A stretch of DNA of 64,000 nucleotides, taken from assembly GCF_042242105.1 (NCBI RefSeq), contig NC_092022.1:13512001-13576000 (forward strand). Reading direction: 5' to 3'. Within the stretch, counting starts at the first letter, position 1; every line of letters begins with the position of its first letter. The stretch comes from Pempheris klunzingeri (Eukaryota > Chordata > Actinopteri > Acropomatiformes > Pempheridae). The translations under genes were made by a program, and so were the position numbers. The notes under the pieces were generated by a model. That model was not told the DNA's origin, made no database searches, and saw only the letters and a program-made list of their open reading frames with translations. Positions 27,271 to 40,094 of this stretch are shown here, piece after piece.

Positions 27271-29654
27271 ATGGATGAAGATACAGTCTTTTCGGATGTA
27301 GAGGGAGAAGAAGAAACCCATCAAGAAGTCGGAGAGGACGAAAAGGTATAACGTAATTGACATGAGTGAAAACTTCTTAATAAATGTAGTTTATTAAGAA
27401 CGCCATTAAGGATAGTTGCCCCATTTTTTTCACATAGTCGAAGTGGAAGGTGTCGCCTAGAGGTTGGACTCTGGTTAGTTTCGTGTAGTTTAGATTAAGT
27501 CACACTCATGTACTCATTTGTAACTGTGTAGGTATAACCATGGGATGCTCAGGTAAACAGGTGGAGTAACCAAAGTCACTGTACCAGTCCTTTAAAAAAT
27601 CCCAGGTTTCATCTAATACTTGCCCCAAATATAACACAAAGTCTTTTTCTCCAAAACCTCAAAGAGCTCAGGGTTTACCACTTCTCATGTGAATACATGT
27701 AAAATATATTAAGTATTTTGGAGTAATTTATGCACCATTTGTGTCTGGACTGGGCCCCATATACACAAACACTGTATACAGTACATTTAATCTCTGGTGA
27801 ATTCGTACCCACATTTTGGACAGGATAATCCTATGTTGTCTTCTCTCTGATAGGTGCAGGTTTGCCATTTGAACCAAGAAATGATAAGTCAGGGGCTCTC
27901 ATTACTGTGCCGAACAGGAAATGGACTTGGACATGCATTTGTCAAACTGGACCTAAAAGAAAAGTAAGGGGGGAAATATGTGCATAGCAAAGTTGGCTGT
28001 CCTTGCGCCTTACCTTTTACATGACCCCCCCTTTAAGTCTTTCCTTTCATACTAATTTTCCCTTTGTCGTCTCTGTACTCCTCAGAATGCTTAAGGACAT
28101 AGCTGCAATCAGCAGTTATAATCACCTACGTTTTCTGGATCTATCCCACAACCACCTTACTGATCTTTCTCCTCTGGCATCGCTGACACAGCTGCTCTGG
28201 CTAAAGGCAAGTTGCTCTGTTCTTTGTTCATTTAGAAAAGGACCTCTCTGGGGCTGTCAGTATCATTCCCTCCAACAGATGGTCAATCTTGAAAGCAACC
28301 GTTCTTCTGCAGGTTGACAGTAACACGGTGGCAGGCTTCAAAGGGCAACCTTTCGCCCAGCTCACCTACCTGCAGTGGCTGAGTATGGCAGTGAACCAGA
28401 TTACAGACCTGGACAGTCTGGTCGGGCCTGCGTTGGAGAGCCTCAATCTTACAGGTTTGTCTGTGGGATTTATGTCAGGATAAATTATGTTTCTATGATG
28501 CCATGTGAATGACGGATGATGTATTACGGTAATCTAGTTTCCTAAAGTGAGGCCAGTTAAACGAGGATAGATAAACTGTCATCATTAGTTGAAATTAGGA
28601 AAGTGGAAACGAGACATAGGAAGAAAGTTAGTATTATTGGTCCTAGAAATGGTTTATTTGATCAGAAGGAGCTTTACATTTCCATGTGTTATCATTCAGT
28701 CTTACTCATATCAAACTCCTTTCCATCAACAAGCTTTTAAATTAAATATGTGTTGCCTAATGTAGCTATATCTGTGCAAAGGCCTTGATATGACATGTTG
28801 AAACCTCTCTGGCAGGAAACAGGATTCAGACAGTGACTGGTCTTCAGAGTGGATGTTTTGCCAACCTGGTGACACTAGAGCTGAAGGGAAACCATTTGGA
28901 AACCACTGATGGCATCAACCTTCCAAACTTGCGGCAATTATATCTGGTAATAAAAGCACTATGATTTGGTTAATAGTATGAACACAATAGGTGAGGTTGG
29001 TTCATTAACACCAGCCTTAATACTAACATCTAAAGACCACGTGAACAGACTGCCTGTAGCTGCTGTTCTCCTTTCAGGCCCAAAACGTTATCAAACACCT
29101 GGAGGGTTTAGAGAGGCTAGAGCGCCTCACCATCCTTCACCTTCGAGACAACCAGCTCAGTTCGCTGGAAGGCCTCAGCGCCAACATGAAGTGTCTCCAA
29201 TACCTCAATGTCAGGTACACAGTTGTATCACAACAGCACAGATCAGAGCCACAGTGGTGGTTCCCATCATGAGTTCAGTAAAAACATTGAACACCCTTCT
29301 GTCTGTGTGTCTCTCCCTTAGAGGCAACACAATCTCAGATGAGGATGCCCTGAAATTCCTCGGACTTGTATCAAAAACTCTGCGAGCTTTGGTCCTTTCT
29401 GAGAATCCCCTGGTGGAAATGGCAGACTACCGGCTGAGTGTACTCGTTCTCCTGCCACAGCTGGAGCGACTTGACAAAGACCCTGTCTCCCCTGAGGAGA
29501 GGACTGAGGCCCAACAGAGAACAATGGTAAAGCTAAGAAACATCTCATTTCTCTTTGTGGTATTTTCAGACAATAAGTGCTCCTTTGCTGGTGCTTCTAA
29601 TGGGCATGTTTGTCATTTCAGGAACTTAAAGAAGAGGAAATATCTGAGCCATAA
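27271..29654 (+). CDS. lrrc23: LRRC23, leucine-rich repeat radial-spoke protein (8 exons, 317 aa)
   Basis: Exons: 27271-27345, 27854-27963, 28086-28206, 28313-28454, 28816-28946, 29078-29214, 29322-29526, 29622-29654. The 317-aa product opens with an acidic stretch (MDEDTVFSDVEGEEE). It then has the LRRC23 signature GLSLLCRTGNGLGHAFVKLDLKEK, read in two parts, and about eight leucine-rich repeats (LRFLDLSHNHLTDLSPL; LYLAQNVIKHLEGLE; LTILHLRDNQLSSLEGL). A closing LPQLERLDKDP cap and a Glu-rich tail follow. Human LRRC23 has 343 aa. Known role: part of the radial spoke 3 head in motile cilia and sperm tails. The intron 28207-28312 uses a GC donor (AAG|GCAAGT); a GT donor nearby would break the frame. 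Exon 2 could instead start at 27860, dropping two residues. Confidence 0.93.
28207..28312 (+). other. lrrc23: GC-AG intron of lrrc23
   Basis: The 106-bp intron has donor AAG|GCAAGT and acceptor TTCTGCAG. Both flanking exons join in phase 0 to give LLWLK-VDSN, matching the family pattern LLWLKADGN. Using the GT five bases later (28211) shifts the frame into a stop. Confidence 0.75.
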
Positions 29655-30764
29655 GATTTGTAATGATAGCCAAAATGAGGAAGTTGTTAACTTCCTTGAA
29701 AACACAGGTTTGGCGTATATAGGTGGGTGACAGTGATTGTCTTGTGTGAGAAGTGTCATATATCTTGAGAGTATCTCGTATGATGAACTCTGTATCGTCT
29801 GTGCATTTGAACATTGTTTCTGTCAAGTTCTTACACCTATTTTTCCAACAATAAAATTTCATGAATTTTTATTTCTGCTGCACACATGTACAGATATAGA
29901 TAATCAGCTGAAGACACAATACAGTGTGTCAGTGACTAAGGCATAAGAAATAAGGGTGTATTTGGACCTTGCGTTGGTGGCTGAACTGTCCCCCGTTTCC
30001 CTGAGTAAGGATGAGAGGGCAAAAATCTGCCACCATTTCCTTGTTGGCAGCCATCCAGCTGCAGCTTTAAAGGGACAGTGACATGTTCTCATTTTGTGTG
30101 GAAATCAACTTATGTATACAGACTTCTGCCGTCAGAACAGAGTGTGACCGTTGTATCAGATAATATGAACAACTTCTGATTAATAGCAGTAAACTGAAGT
30201 TGCCGAGAATATCTCCATATCTCACCATCACACTGTTGCCACAATCAGGAAGAAAAGACGGAGCATTTTACTAAAATGCACCCACCACTAAAGAGTGGTG
30301 GGTGCATTTCCTGACGGTGTGCTCCCTGTTGAATTCACAACAAAACCATATGACTAACCTACCTGCAACTGTGCGCACAGTGTTTGCCTGTAAAGACACT
30401 CGCGCTTTGGGGCCTATTCCCATATATCGGTGATGTGCACATGAAAAGAGGAAATAGTAAGAACGAAACTAACTCAAAATCTACGTCTCTCATGAGGAGG
30501 ATTTATGAAAGCAGCATCTTCTGCGCAACTTGTGCCACAGTCGCTCCTCCAATGATTGGATTAGGTGGGAGTGGCTGCTGGAGGAGACATAAGTCCCCCT
30601 CCTCTCCCTCATTCCCCCTCCTCCTAGGTTTGTACCTTCACGGGGCAGCTAACAGCGGCGTGGCGCAGCATTGAACCCACACACCGGGAAGCAGCCGTGT
30701 GACTCAAACAAACCAAAGTTAACTCTTCAAGCGGACGCGAACTGCAAGAAATCACCCAGAAACC
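29655..30764 (+). other. lrrc23 3' UTR, spacer and tkt promoter/5' UTR
   Basis: AATAAA at 29850-29855 probably ends lrrc23. The rest holds a perfect hairpin (30274-30309, listed apart) and, from about 30530, a GC-richer tract with a CCAAT motif near 30549 that leads into the tkt 5' UTR. No coding exon was seen. Confidence 0.5.
30274..30309. repeat. perfect 16-bp stem, 4-base loop hairpin
   Basis: AAATGCACCCACCACT (30274-30289), loop AAAG, then the exact reverse complement (30294-30309). It lies between lrrc23 and tkt. The loop is too short for a normal microRNA precursor; function unknown. Confidence 0.9.
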
Positions 30765-33700
30765 ATGACTAGCTACCACAAACCCGACGAGAAAACCCTG
30801 CAGGGGCTGAAAGATGTCGCTAACAAGCTCAGGATCCACTCCATCAAGGCGACGTGCGCCTCCAACTCCGGGTGAGTACTTCAAAGTTATGTTGTGCAGG
30901 AAATGTGAGGTACCACACGCGGCTGTTCGTGCAGAAAAACTCCTATATTGTCGTGACGCCGCTGAAGCAAACGCACGCTTCACCTGCCGGGCCCGGGTGC
31001 ACGTGTTGCAGATTATCTTCACGCGGTGGAAAACGTAGCTACGGCAGACAGCCAGCGACTAATTATGTAATCTGCTTCATAAACGTCTTCAATTACTGTA
31101 TGAGTTACGTTAAACGTGTCTGAGTCTAAGCTAAGACTAGCATAAGCTAACAAGCTGTGCCTGTTTTATAGGCGAAATAAATGGCACCGTCTGCATCGAG
31201 TCAGTGCAAATCTAGCAAAGGATTTTTTTAATTTTTTTTAATGTATTTTTTTTAATAACCATTAAACTACTGCTAAACGAGAAAAGTGGCGTGATGAAAC
31301 GAATACATTAGCACCGGCCTGCTTTTACTAGCTTGCAAGAAATCACATGATCGTGCGAAAGGTCAGTTTGAGACACATTTAAAGTTGCAGCTGCGCCCTA
31401 AAACTCCGCACACATGCAACATGCACAATCAAAGTGGACGTCCATAAATAATGGCATGTGAAAGGTGCCCCTGTGGTGTTTCTTCATCCTACCAGCCCGA
31501 GTTCCCAAAAGCTGTTTTGGCATCCTTCCTGTTCACTACATAAAGGAAACGCCACTGTATGTTGAAGCAGGTCCAAGCGGGAATAGTTTCAGTAGTTTTC
31601 CTTGTTTGGCAAGGGTGCAGCTTTATATCATCTGTGATCTACAGATCTTATTCTAGCTGCCCTTTGCCCTCCTAGGTTTCTGTCTGGATTACCATTAGGT
31701 CTGCTTAAAAGCCAGAAGCTTAAACAACTATGCGTTGCAAATATGAGAAAGCCTTTAACTGAAATAATGAGTTTTGGATGCCTCTCATTTAGCTGCTGGT
31801 CACATGTACCATCACGCTTATCTGTGAAGATTAAGTAGAGAACAGCAAGAACAACGTTTTAGTTCAAAACTATTCAGCTTGTCACAGAAAACAAGATAAT
31901 TGATGTAATTTATTTGTAATTGCTTTTTATTTTACGTTGTCCTTTTTTGCATTTCTTTTACAGCATCCTCAAATATGACTTTTGTAAATGCAATTAGCCA
32001 CTACAACATTTTTATAATGCAAAATCACAATTGGATTGTCCCCATAGTTCATTATCATTATATTTGCATTGAAACCGCCAAGAAATCCGGCATGTAATTT
32101 TTCACCTAGAGGCAAGTGCAGCCTCCAAAAAGGAAACGTATGTTGGTAAACCTGTTTTTTGTCTCCATTACCTTGCGTCACCTGAAAAGGAAATGGGTGA
32201 ATGGTATTGTGACCGTCCTGACTGAGGCAACTGATCTGATACTCGTGTCTGTCTCTAACAAAGGATGTCTTTGAGCTTTGACATCTTACACTCAACACAC
32301 GTTGTTCCTCAGTATTTGACTGATATGGAACATTACTCCTTTTTTAGTATCTGTTATCTTGTTATGGCTTTAATGAATTAACGCAAGTTTTTCTCAGCAG
32401 GTTATCGATCAACAAAAGGACGAGGGGTGAACGAAGCACTGGGTTTTTCATTATAAAATGTAACAAGAGCCATAATGTGTGTTTCCAGCATGGTTGAAGT
32501 AATGCCATTTGTAATTTAACCCACATAGGGAAGCTGTGATGCTGTTGTAATGTGGGATTTCTACATGTTGATTACAATACACAGACCTCTGTGCAGCAAC
32601 TAACCGTTTCACAAGTTTACTTGTAGTTTTTATAAGGGCTCAAGTGTGTCAACATAACCGCTGTGACTATGATCCAGATTAACAGTATATTGACATGAGT
32701 GATATTCCTAACCCCCAAACATGGAAAGTTCTTTAAAACTGTGGAATGACTGTTGTTGTCGAACTAAAACCAATTGTAAGGAATCCAGAATGTAGCAGCA
32801 CATGCATGTATGTGCATGGTGTGTGGACTTTGTTTTTCTGTTTCACAATGATGTTTTTGCTGTGAACCATTACCAACAGGCTGTTTGTCTTTCTCTCCAG
32901 TCACCCTACATCATGCTGCAGTGCAGCAGAGCTCATGTCTGTGCTCTTCTTCCACACCATGCGCTACAAGGCAGATGACCCTCGCAACCAGTGTAACGAC
33001 CGCTTTGTTCTGTCAAAGGTTGGCATACAATTCTTTTGTTTATGCAAGACATTGATAGTCTTCACTTGGCTCACACCTGAGATTTGTTAACACTATTGTC
33101 TCTAAAGAACCTTTTTTTTTTTTTTTTTTTCTGTCTTTAGGGTCATGCAGCACCTGTCTTGTATGGTGCCTGGGCAGAGGCGGGTTTTGTGAAAGAGTCT
33201 GATCTGCTCAACCTGCGCAAGCTTGACAGTGACCTGGAGGGACACCCCACACCAGTAAGTCATGATACCAGATTTCGTGTCTGGTAATGCTTCCCTGGAG
33301 AAAACGGAATTGAATGTAAGTCACTTTTTATATTTGGCATAACTTTTTAAAACCTCTTTCCTCTTTTCACCAGAAACTGCAGTTTGTCGACGTAGCCACT
33401 GGATCTCTGGGACAGGGCCTCGGGGCTGCCTGTGGCATGGCCTACACTGGCAAACACTTTGACAAATCCAGGTGAGTATGTATAGGAAAACTATGGATTC
33501 ACTGAGAGGTTCAAAGATGAATATTATGCCACTTCTTTTAAACTAGTGCATGATGATGATGATATGAAACATCTTTGCACCGTTAAGTCTTCAGCATTAA
33601 TCTGAAGAGCTCCCCTTCTATAGTGTATTTAAATAAATTACTTGAGGATGAGGATTCCCCCCCCACTGTAACAATAACTCTAACTCTACTCTAGACTGTT

Positions 33701-36700
33701 TCCGAAGAGGTGAAATGTCTTACCGCTGTTTAAGTTGTTGACTCAGCATTGTTGACTTAGTATTGTTTAACAAGAACATTCTTGACAAGAGTGTAATGGC
33801 TTGACCAGTAAGTGGGAAACTATTTTCTTTTTAAAGTAGTGCCTGATGCACCATAATCTGTTCAATAAACAAATCTGTACTAGTTGAAAGGAGCCTTCAG
33901 TGAGGCCAAAAGGTGTTCACACTACTTTAACAGAGTAACAGTCTTGGTAGCAAAAATGTTAAAAAAAAAATATTAGCAAATAAATGAATACAGTTGTAAT
34001 TGCTTTTTTACAACTGTTGCATACATGGAAAGATGTAAGTGGGGGAGGGGGGGGGGTCACTGCTTCCAGTGAATTAGCCTGTTTTTTGTCTGTATGAAGA
34101 ACCAGCACAGTGGCTCCTCCATATAGTCACTGGATTAAAGGCTCTGTTCTATTATGTAGTAACCATTGTGTGGTTCATTGCTTTGGGCAACATCACTAAT
34201 ATTTCCCTTTCTACATTGTGTTTTAGTTACCGTGTATACTGCATGCTGGGTGATGGAGAGTGTTCAGAGGGCTCAGTGTGGGAGGCCATGGCCTTTGCCT
34301 CCTACTACCAGCTGGACAACCTGGTGGCTATCTTTGATGTCAATCGGCTCGGTCAGAGTGAGGCTGCGCCTCTGAAGCATGACATGGAGACCTACCGCAA
34401 GCGATGTGAAGCATTTGGGTCAGTACTGACTTTCCTTTCCTTCACTATCAAATTCTTGAAGGAACATTTGATGCAATGGTACTTTTATTTTTAACCTGCT
34501 TCTGCATATGCAATAAAGAATTCTTGGTTACGATGGGTTTGATGCTATTTTCATGCGAGGTGGCCTAGTGAAATTTCAACCCAAGTTAATGTAGTTGCAA
34601 TGTATGCTATGCTGTTTTTTTAAAAATGAGCCATGTCTGTGTAGGTGGAACACGTACGTTGTGGATGGACATGACGTGGAGGAGCTGTGCAAAGCTTTCT
34701 GGCAGGCTCAGCAGGTCAAGGGCAAACCCACCTGCATCGTAGCCAAGACGTTCAAGGGCAAAGGACTCAAAAGTAAGTGTGGTTTTCGTATTGTGAATAT
34801 TTTGTTCTATTCACTGACTTTGATTCACGGGACCTTTTGTTTATAATTCCCTGGCTGTAGATATCGAGGATCTTGATAATTGGCATGGAAAGCCCATCCC
34901 CAAGGACAGAGTGGATGATCTCCTGAATGACCTCAAGGCTCAGATCCAGGTCCCCAACAAGACCCTGTGCCCTGAGCTGCCCAAAGATGACGCAGCACCG
35001 GCAGACCTTAGCCCCATCTCCCTGCCTTCACCCCCAGCATACAAAAAGGGAGACAAGGTACCTTTTTTGGGGGGGGGGGGGGACACTTGTATATTAGTGG
35101 GCACAAACCCCTTCAACAGTAAATGAATGGTCAGTGGGTAAATATTCACCATAAAGGCTTGGCCTATTGGGTGGTTGCCTAGCCTCATACTGATATCAGC
35201 ACCTGACATAACTTTAATTTACATGTAGATTATCATTTTGTATCAATTGCCACGTTTTATGTCTGCCTGTCCTTGCTTACACCCGCTTCCTTCCTGCCTT
35301 CTCAGATGGCAACAAGGCGCGCATACGGTATCGCACTGGCTAAGCTGGGCCAGGCGAGCCAGAGAGTGGTGGCTCTCGATGGAGACACTAAAAACTCCAC
35401 CTTCTCAGAAACCTTCAAGAAGGCCTTCCCTGACCGCTACATTGAGTGCTTCATCGCCGAACAGAACATGGTACACGATATTTCAGTTTTCTCAACTGCA
35501 GTAAACGCTATGCCTTCATTGGCCGTCAAGTTACAGTAGTCTGATGTGACTAACTCCAACTTATGAAAGAGGGATAAATTTGGCTCACTACCATAATCTG
35601 GTCCAAGTTGGTCTAAGCTGTTGCTATTAATTCTTGAGCATGATAATCCCAGTCACTTGTGACCAGTTTATGTGCACCCTCACACTTTGCTCAATGGCAT
35701 CCGCTCTCATTTAGACTAATCCATGTTGCTGATGTCTTTGCTTGCTGGCGCAGGTAGGAGTGGCCATTGGTTGTGCCACCCGTGACCGCACAGTTGCGTT
35801 TGCCAGCACATTTGCCGCCTTCTTCTCTAGGGCTTATGACCAGATCCGCATGGGAGCCATCTCCCAGTCAAATGTCAACCTGGTGGGGTCCCACTGCGGA
35901 GTCTCCATCGGTAAGCTTTCTGCCGAAGCGTCACTAGTTTTCTAAAGGCTACAGTGAGCGTGCCCTGTCCCTGACTGATCTTAACCCTGCCTTCAGGTGA
36001 GGATGGTCCTTCCCAGATGGCCCTAGAGGACCTGGCCATGTTCCGTGCTGTCCCAACATGTACCGTGTTTTACCCCAGCGACGCCGTGTCCACCGAGAGA
36101 GCTATTGAGCTTGCAGCCAACACAAAGGTTTGTGGGCCACCTTGATGTAGAGTTTGACCAGTAAATTGTCTTCAGTGATGAGGGACTAACACTTTTAGCT
36201 CTTTATTCTCAGGGTATCTGTTTCATCCGTACCAGTAGACCAGACACTGCAGTCATCTACTCTCCAGATGAGAAATTTGAAGTGGGAATAGCCAAGGTAA
36301 CGATCACTACCATGGTTTCACACACTTTAAAAATGCATGAGAATGGACGCTAGAGAGAAATTTAAAAAAATGAATGCACTTCAGGTGGTGCGCCAGTCTG
36401 ACAGTGACCAGGTGACTGTGGTTGGAGCTGGCATTACCCTGCATGAGGCCCTGGCTGCCGCTGATATGCTGGCCAGTGAAGGTAAACTCACACTACCATC
36501 TAGTGGACTGATGAAGGCATTGAGGCCTAAATTTCATATTCACCATACACCACTGGTTTTGATAATTCAAGGCTGACTCATCGGGTGCTCAGCTAGTATG
36601 ATCTGATAAACATGGCTAATGTAATGATTTCCTAATTACTCTTTATAGGGAAGAGCATCCGTGTGATCGACCCTTTCACAATCAAGCCCCTGGATGCCAC

Positions 36701-37280
36701 TACCATTCTGGCCAGTGCCAGAGCCACGGGGGGACAGATCATCACTGTGGAGGACCATTATAAGGAGGGTTGGTGGCTTTCTGTTTTTTTGCTCAAGTGG
36801 TCTGTGTAGTGCAGAGCTCCGTTGTCATGTGTCAAAGAGGTTTGCAGACTTGGAACCTTGCAAGTGAAAACACCAGGGACAATAATCGCAAACACTTTAA
36901 AGCTCTGCTGGTCGGCCTCCAGTGAGATTCAAAGCTTTTCTTAGCAATGGTGTTTTTCTAAGATTTTTCTCAATCTACAAGGCACTAAAATGGAGTATCT
37001 GTCACCTCTTGGTGATTTTCAATTGATTTGATCTTGCTGTTTGTGCTTAACCCCATGAATCACCAGCGTTGTGCATTAACCCGTTGATGGTCTGTCTCTC
37101 TGCCCAGGTGGCCTCGGTGAAGCAGTGCTGTCTGCAGTGGGCAAGGAGCCTGGTATTGTTGTGACCCGGCTGGCGGTGAGCAGCGTTCCCCGCAGCGGAA
37201 AGCCCCAAGAGCTGCTCGACCTCTTCGGCATCAGCGCCAAGCACATTGCCAGCGCAGTGCGTCAGACCTTTGCTAACTAA
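30765..37280 (+). CDS. tkt: transketolase (14 exons, 626 aa)
   Basis: Exons: 30765-30871, 32901-33018, 33141-33254, 33374-33471, 34227-34418, 34645-34772, 34861-35057, 35306-35470, 35754-35910, 35997-36127, 36213-36296, 36385-36481, 36649-36768, 37108-37280. The 626-aa protein matches human TKT (623). It moves two-carbon units between sugar phosphates in the non-oxidative pentose phosphate pathway, in the cytosol, using thiamine diphosphate and Mg2+. The thiamine diphosphate motif begins GDGECSEGS (Asp155) and ends with Asn185 in IFDVN. The conserved His of GHAAPVLYG and the catalytic Glu370 of FIAEQNM are present, as is SNSGHPT at residues 33-39. The C-terminal domain ends GGLGEAVL...RQTFAN. 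The start fits the vertebrate [13 protein letters not shown] form. Fish can have two tkt copies; which one this is cannot be told. Confidence 0.98.
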
Positions 37281-38060
37281 GGACTGCCCCTGAGCTCCCG
37301 CTTGCTGCGCTGCAACTGTCTGTCCAACTTGCAGCTACCTGGCATGATCACATGAAGACCTGTGAACTTCTGTGCTCAAGTGCCATAATGTGGTTTTGAC
37401 TCGAGTGCAGTGTGCTAACCCTGTATTGTTATTGCTGTCACAGATGAAATGTGATGGGAATAGGAGTGTAGCGTTAATATTCCTACCCTGTGTGCACCTT
37501 GTAGTACCCTCTGCTCCCGACAGAGTTCTTCTGCAACATTACTTTCCTTTATCCTTATGTTTTCAAAATGGTGTCTTACAAGTGGCTCCAACGCATCACT
37601 GAATACTGTTAGTGTCATGTTGACAGTCAGATTTAAACCCGTCTTACCAGCAGCCTGTCCAGGTTCTGATCTGCTGTAAACGGTCAGGTCAGGACTTCTG
37701 TTTGGCATTTCAGTTTTGTCATTTATTTCACATTCCTTACAAACAATGCCTCATGTCTTCTCACTTGGCTGGCATTCATGCCTTTTTCTTTTTCTAAGAA
37801 GCACTGTTACTGTTTGTCATAAATCTAATGTTCTAGATAACTTCTGTGGTTCAGTCACGGCTACAATTCGCAAAAACAATTGGCTGTGGTACCAAACACT
37901 TTCTTCAGACCCAGTATGGAAAGTTAAACCCATTTAGTTACAAATTGTTTGAGCATTCCTCTGATGGCTCCTGGCCACATGGGTATCACACATTGTTACT
38001 GGTGTTCCAGGTCGCCTGTGTCATCGTGTTATAGCTGTGATGTGCTGAATTAAAAATAAT
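37281..38060 (+). other. tkt: tkt 3' UTR
   Basis: Non-coding sequence after the stop; the variant poly(A) signal ATTAAA at 38049-38054 is the best end. Confidence 0.5.
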
Positions 38061-38139
38061 TAACCCAATGCCATGGTCTCTGATTTTCTCTACACCACTC
38101 TGATTAGCAGTGTAGGTTAGTCCACAACCTTGGTCCCAA

Positions 38140-38570
38140 CTAAAATGGTTCAATGGTACAGAGATTTATGATGCCCAAAAGATGGAAGCCTAGTGACTTT
38201 TGATCTGGTGCCACCATAAGGGCTAAGGTTTTTATTTTTCTGAAATGTCTGACTTTTGGATGCATTTCCATGACATTTAGTACACTGAGAAAATGTGACC
38301 CATCCCTGACTAGACAAATGTTGGCCACCATGAGGTTCCCATTTGTTTTAATTGAAATGTAACAGTTTTAGCTTGAGCTGTACTCAATACTTAACTAGTA
38401 AAACATTAGTCAAGCTAACAGTAGTAACTACTCATGTTCTCTTGATAAGCTGGTGAACATGATAAACATTCCTGCAGACCACGTTAGCATGCTGACCTCA
38501 GCATTTAGCTGAAAGCACCTCAGTCTCGGAGCCTCTTGCGCAGCTGTAGACTCTCGTTCTACTTTCATTC
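38140..38570 (-). repeat. dispersed fish repeat, inverted copy
   Basis: Read on the minus strand this carries, in order, AGCTAAATGCTGAGGTCAGC, words on the GTTTATCATGTTCACCAGC pattern, and CATTTCAATTAAAACAAATG next to AACCTCATGG. They match the same parts of the copies at 51340-51732 and 50085-50385. I recognise the family as common in percomorph fish but cannot name its class. Confidence 0.6.
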
Positions 38571-40094
38571 TATTGGATGTTTGCTACGTGTGGCTTTTAC
38601 AGAGGTGTCATATGTTGTGTGGCTGGAAGTGATCGGACTGTCTAGGCCACCTTTATTCTGAGTGACAACGAGGTAGCAAAAGATGGCAGAGAAAGGACAA
38701 TAGGACAGAGCAGAGATGGTGCCAAGTGCTTTGTGTGCTAAACTAGTGGCTGGTTAAGTATTTATGCTGGATAAATCCCAGACCTCTGCACCATACTCTG
38801 CAGTGGAAATTGTTAATTTAGGGTGCTGTCAGACTGAGGTTAAGAAAAGGGTTGAATGTGGTCAGTGGATTACTGCAGGTGCCTGTCTAGATTCAAATGA
38901 ATAGTGTCTGGACACATCACTGTTTACCTTGGGAGAGCTCACCAGGAGTGTTTCAGTGTTTAGTGTTATGTTGGCCAATGTGCCATTTGGAATACGTCTG
39001 GAGTCTGCAGCTGTCTGTCTCATTATCTGAGATTCAGGTGCAGAAAAACAAACTCATGAAGAATTAATACATACATGTAACCTAACTGATATGATCCATT
39101 TATACGCTGATTTCTAATCTTGTTGTCATGTCTGTGACATGAGAGCACCCGCACACATTTTGACAGATTTAGTGTGTGTCTGTGTGATCACTGAGCAAAC
39201 AAAGAGGGCCTGTCAGCAGCTTTCACCCCACAGTGAAAATTCCAGTTTGGCTCAACACTCCAGTCAGTGGCACCTGCTTGGCTTGGCAGTGAGTGTGAGG
39301 ATGTGTGTAAGCATCACTGTATGTGTGTGCAGTTGTATGCATTAACAGAATGTAAAGATGGGTTCATTGTTCATCTCTCAGAGGTCGTGTTTGCTTTCAT
39401 ACATATATGCTAGTGGAGCTCAGCCGAATGAGGTGGACTCCGACCTGAACTGTCTACCAACCCTGTCTCCTGCTGGAAAATGTCCAACGTCAGTCAGAAT
39501 CAGTCAGGACAAAAACACAAAACTAACAGTGGATCACAAATGCATGTGTCAGCCCACATGATAATGCCCAACAAGAATCTATCACAGGTGTATGAAACTT
39601 ATTGTGTTCCAGTTTCTATCTTTTGCTGCCTGTCCTAGCACCTAGTGTTAGCAGACAGTTATGAAAGGTTGAGGAGACGAGGAGGAGCAGGGCGGGTCTG
39701 TGTATTTCATGCTACGATGAACGAGAGCCTTTATTAACAATGTGAGAGTTTATATTTGTGACCTCTCCGCCTCCTAGATTTTCCCTCCAAGCCTCTTGCT
39801 CTTTCTTCATTTCAGCGTCGAGTCTGAGTTGGGGGCATGTGTAATATGGTTTAGTGTTGCTTTTGGCTCACTCACACAGAGATACTGCAGCACAGGTTTA
39901 CAATCTCAAATTCTGGGGTTTTCTGGAGAATTTATCCTCTCATGTAAACTATTGCATCATAGAGTTTCTTCCCTTCGGCATAACCGTCTGCAGTTTCTGT
40001 GGATTTGCTTCATCCTCGCTACAGCCCCGAAGATCTAAAAGGTTTGGACTTCTCTCTCCAACTGAAACTGTTTAAATTGAGGAAACATCCAACC
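38571..40094 (+). other. spacer and probable promoter/5' UTR of the ECM2-like gene
   Basis: About 1.5 kb without a convincing exon. The part from about 39790 to 40094 is pyrimidine-rich and open in the frame of the ECM2-like start, and probably holds the 5' UTR. No clear TATA box was seen. Confidence 0.35.

Noticed and set aside
30274-30309. MicroRNA precursor
   Set aside because: The stem is perfect but only 16 bp with a 4-base loop, unlike a Dicer substrate.
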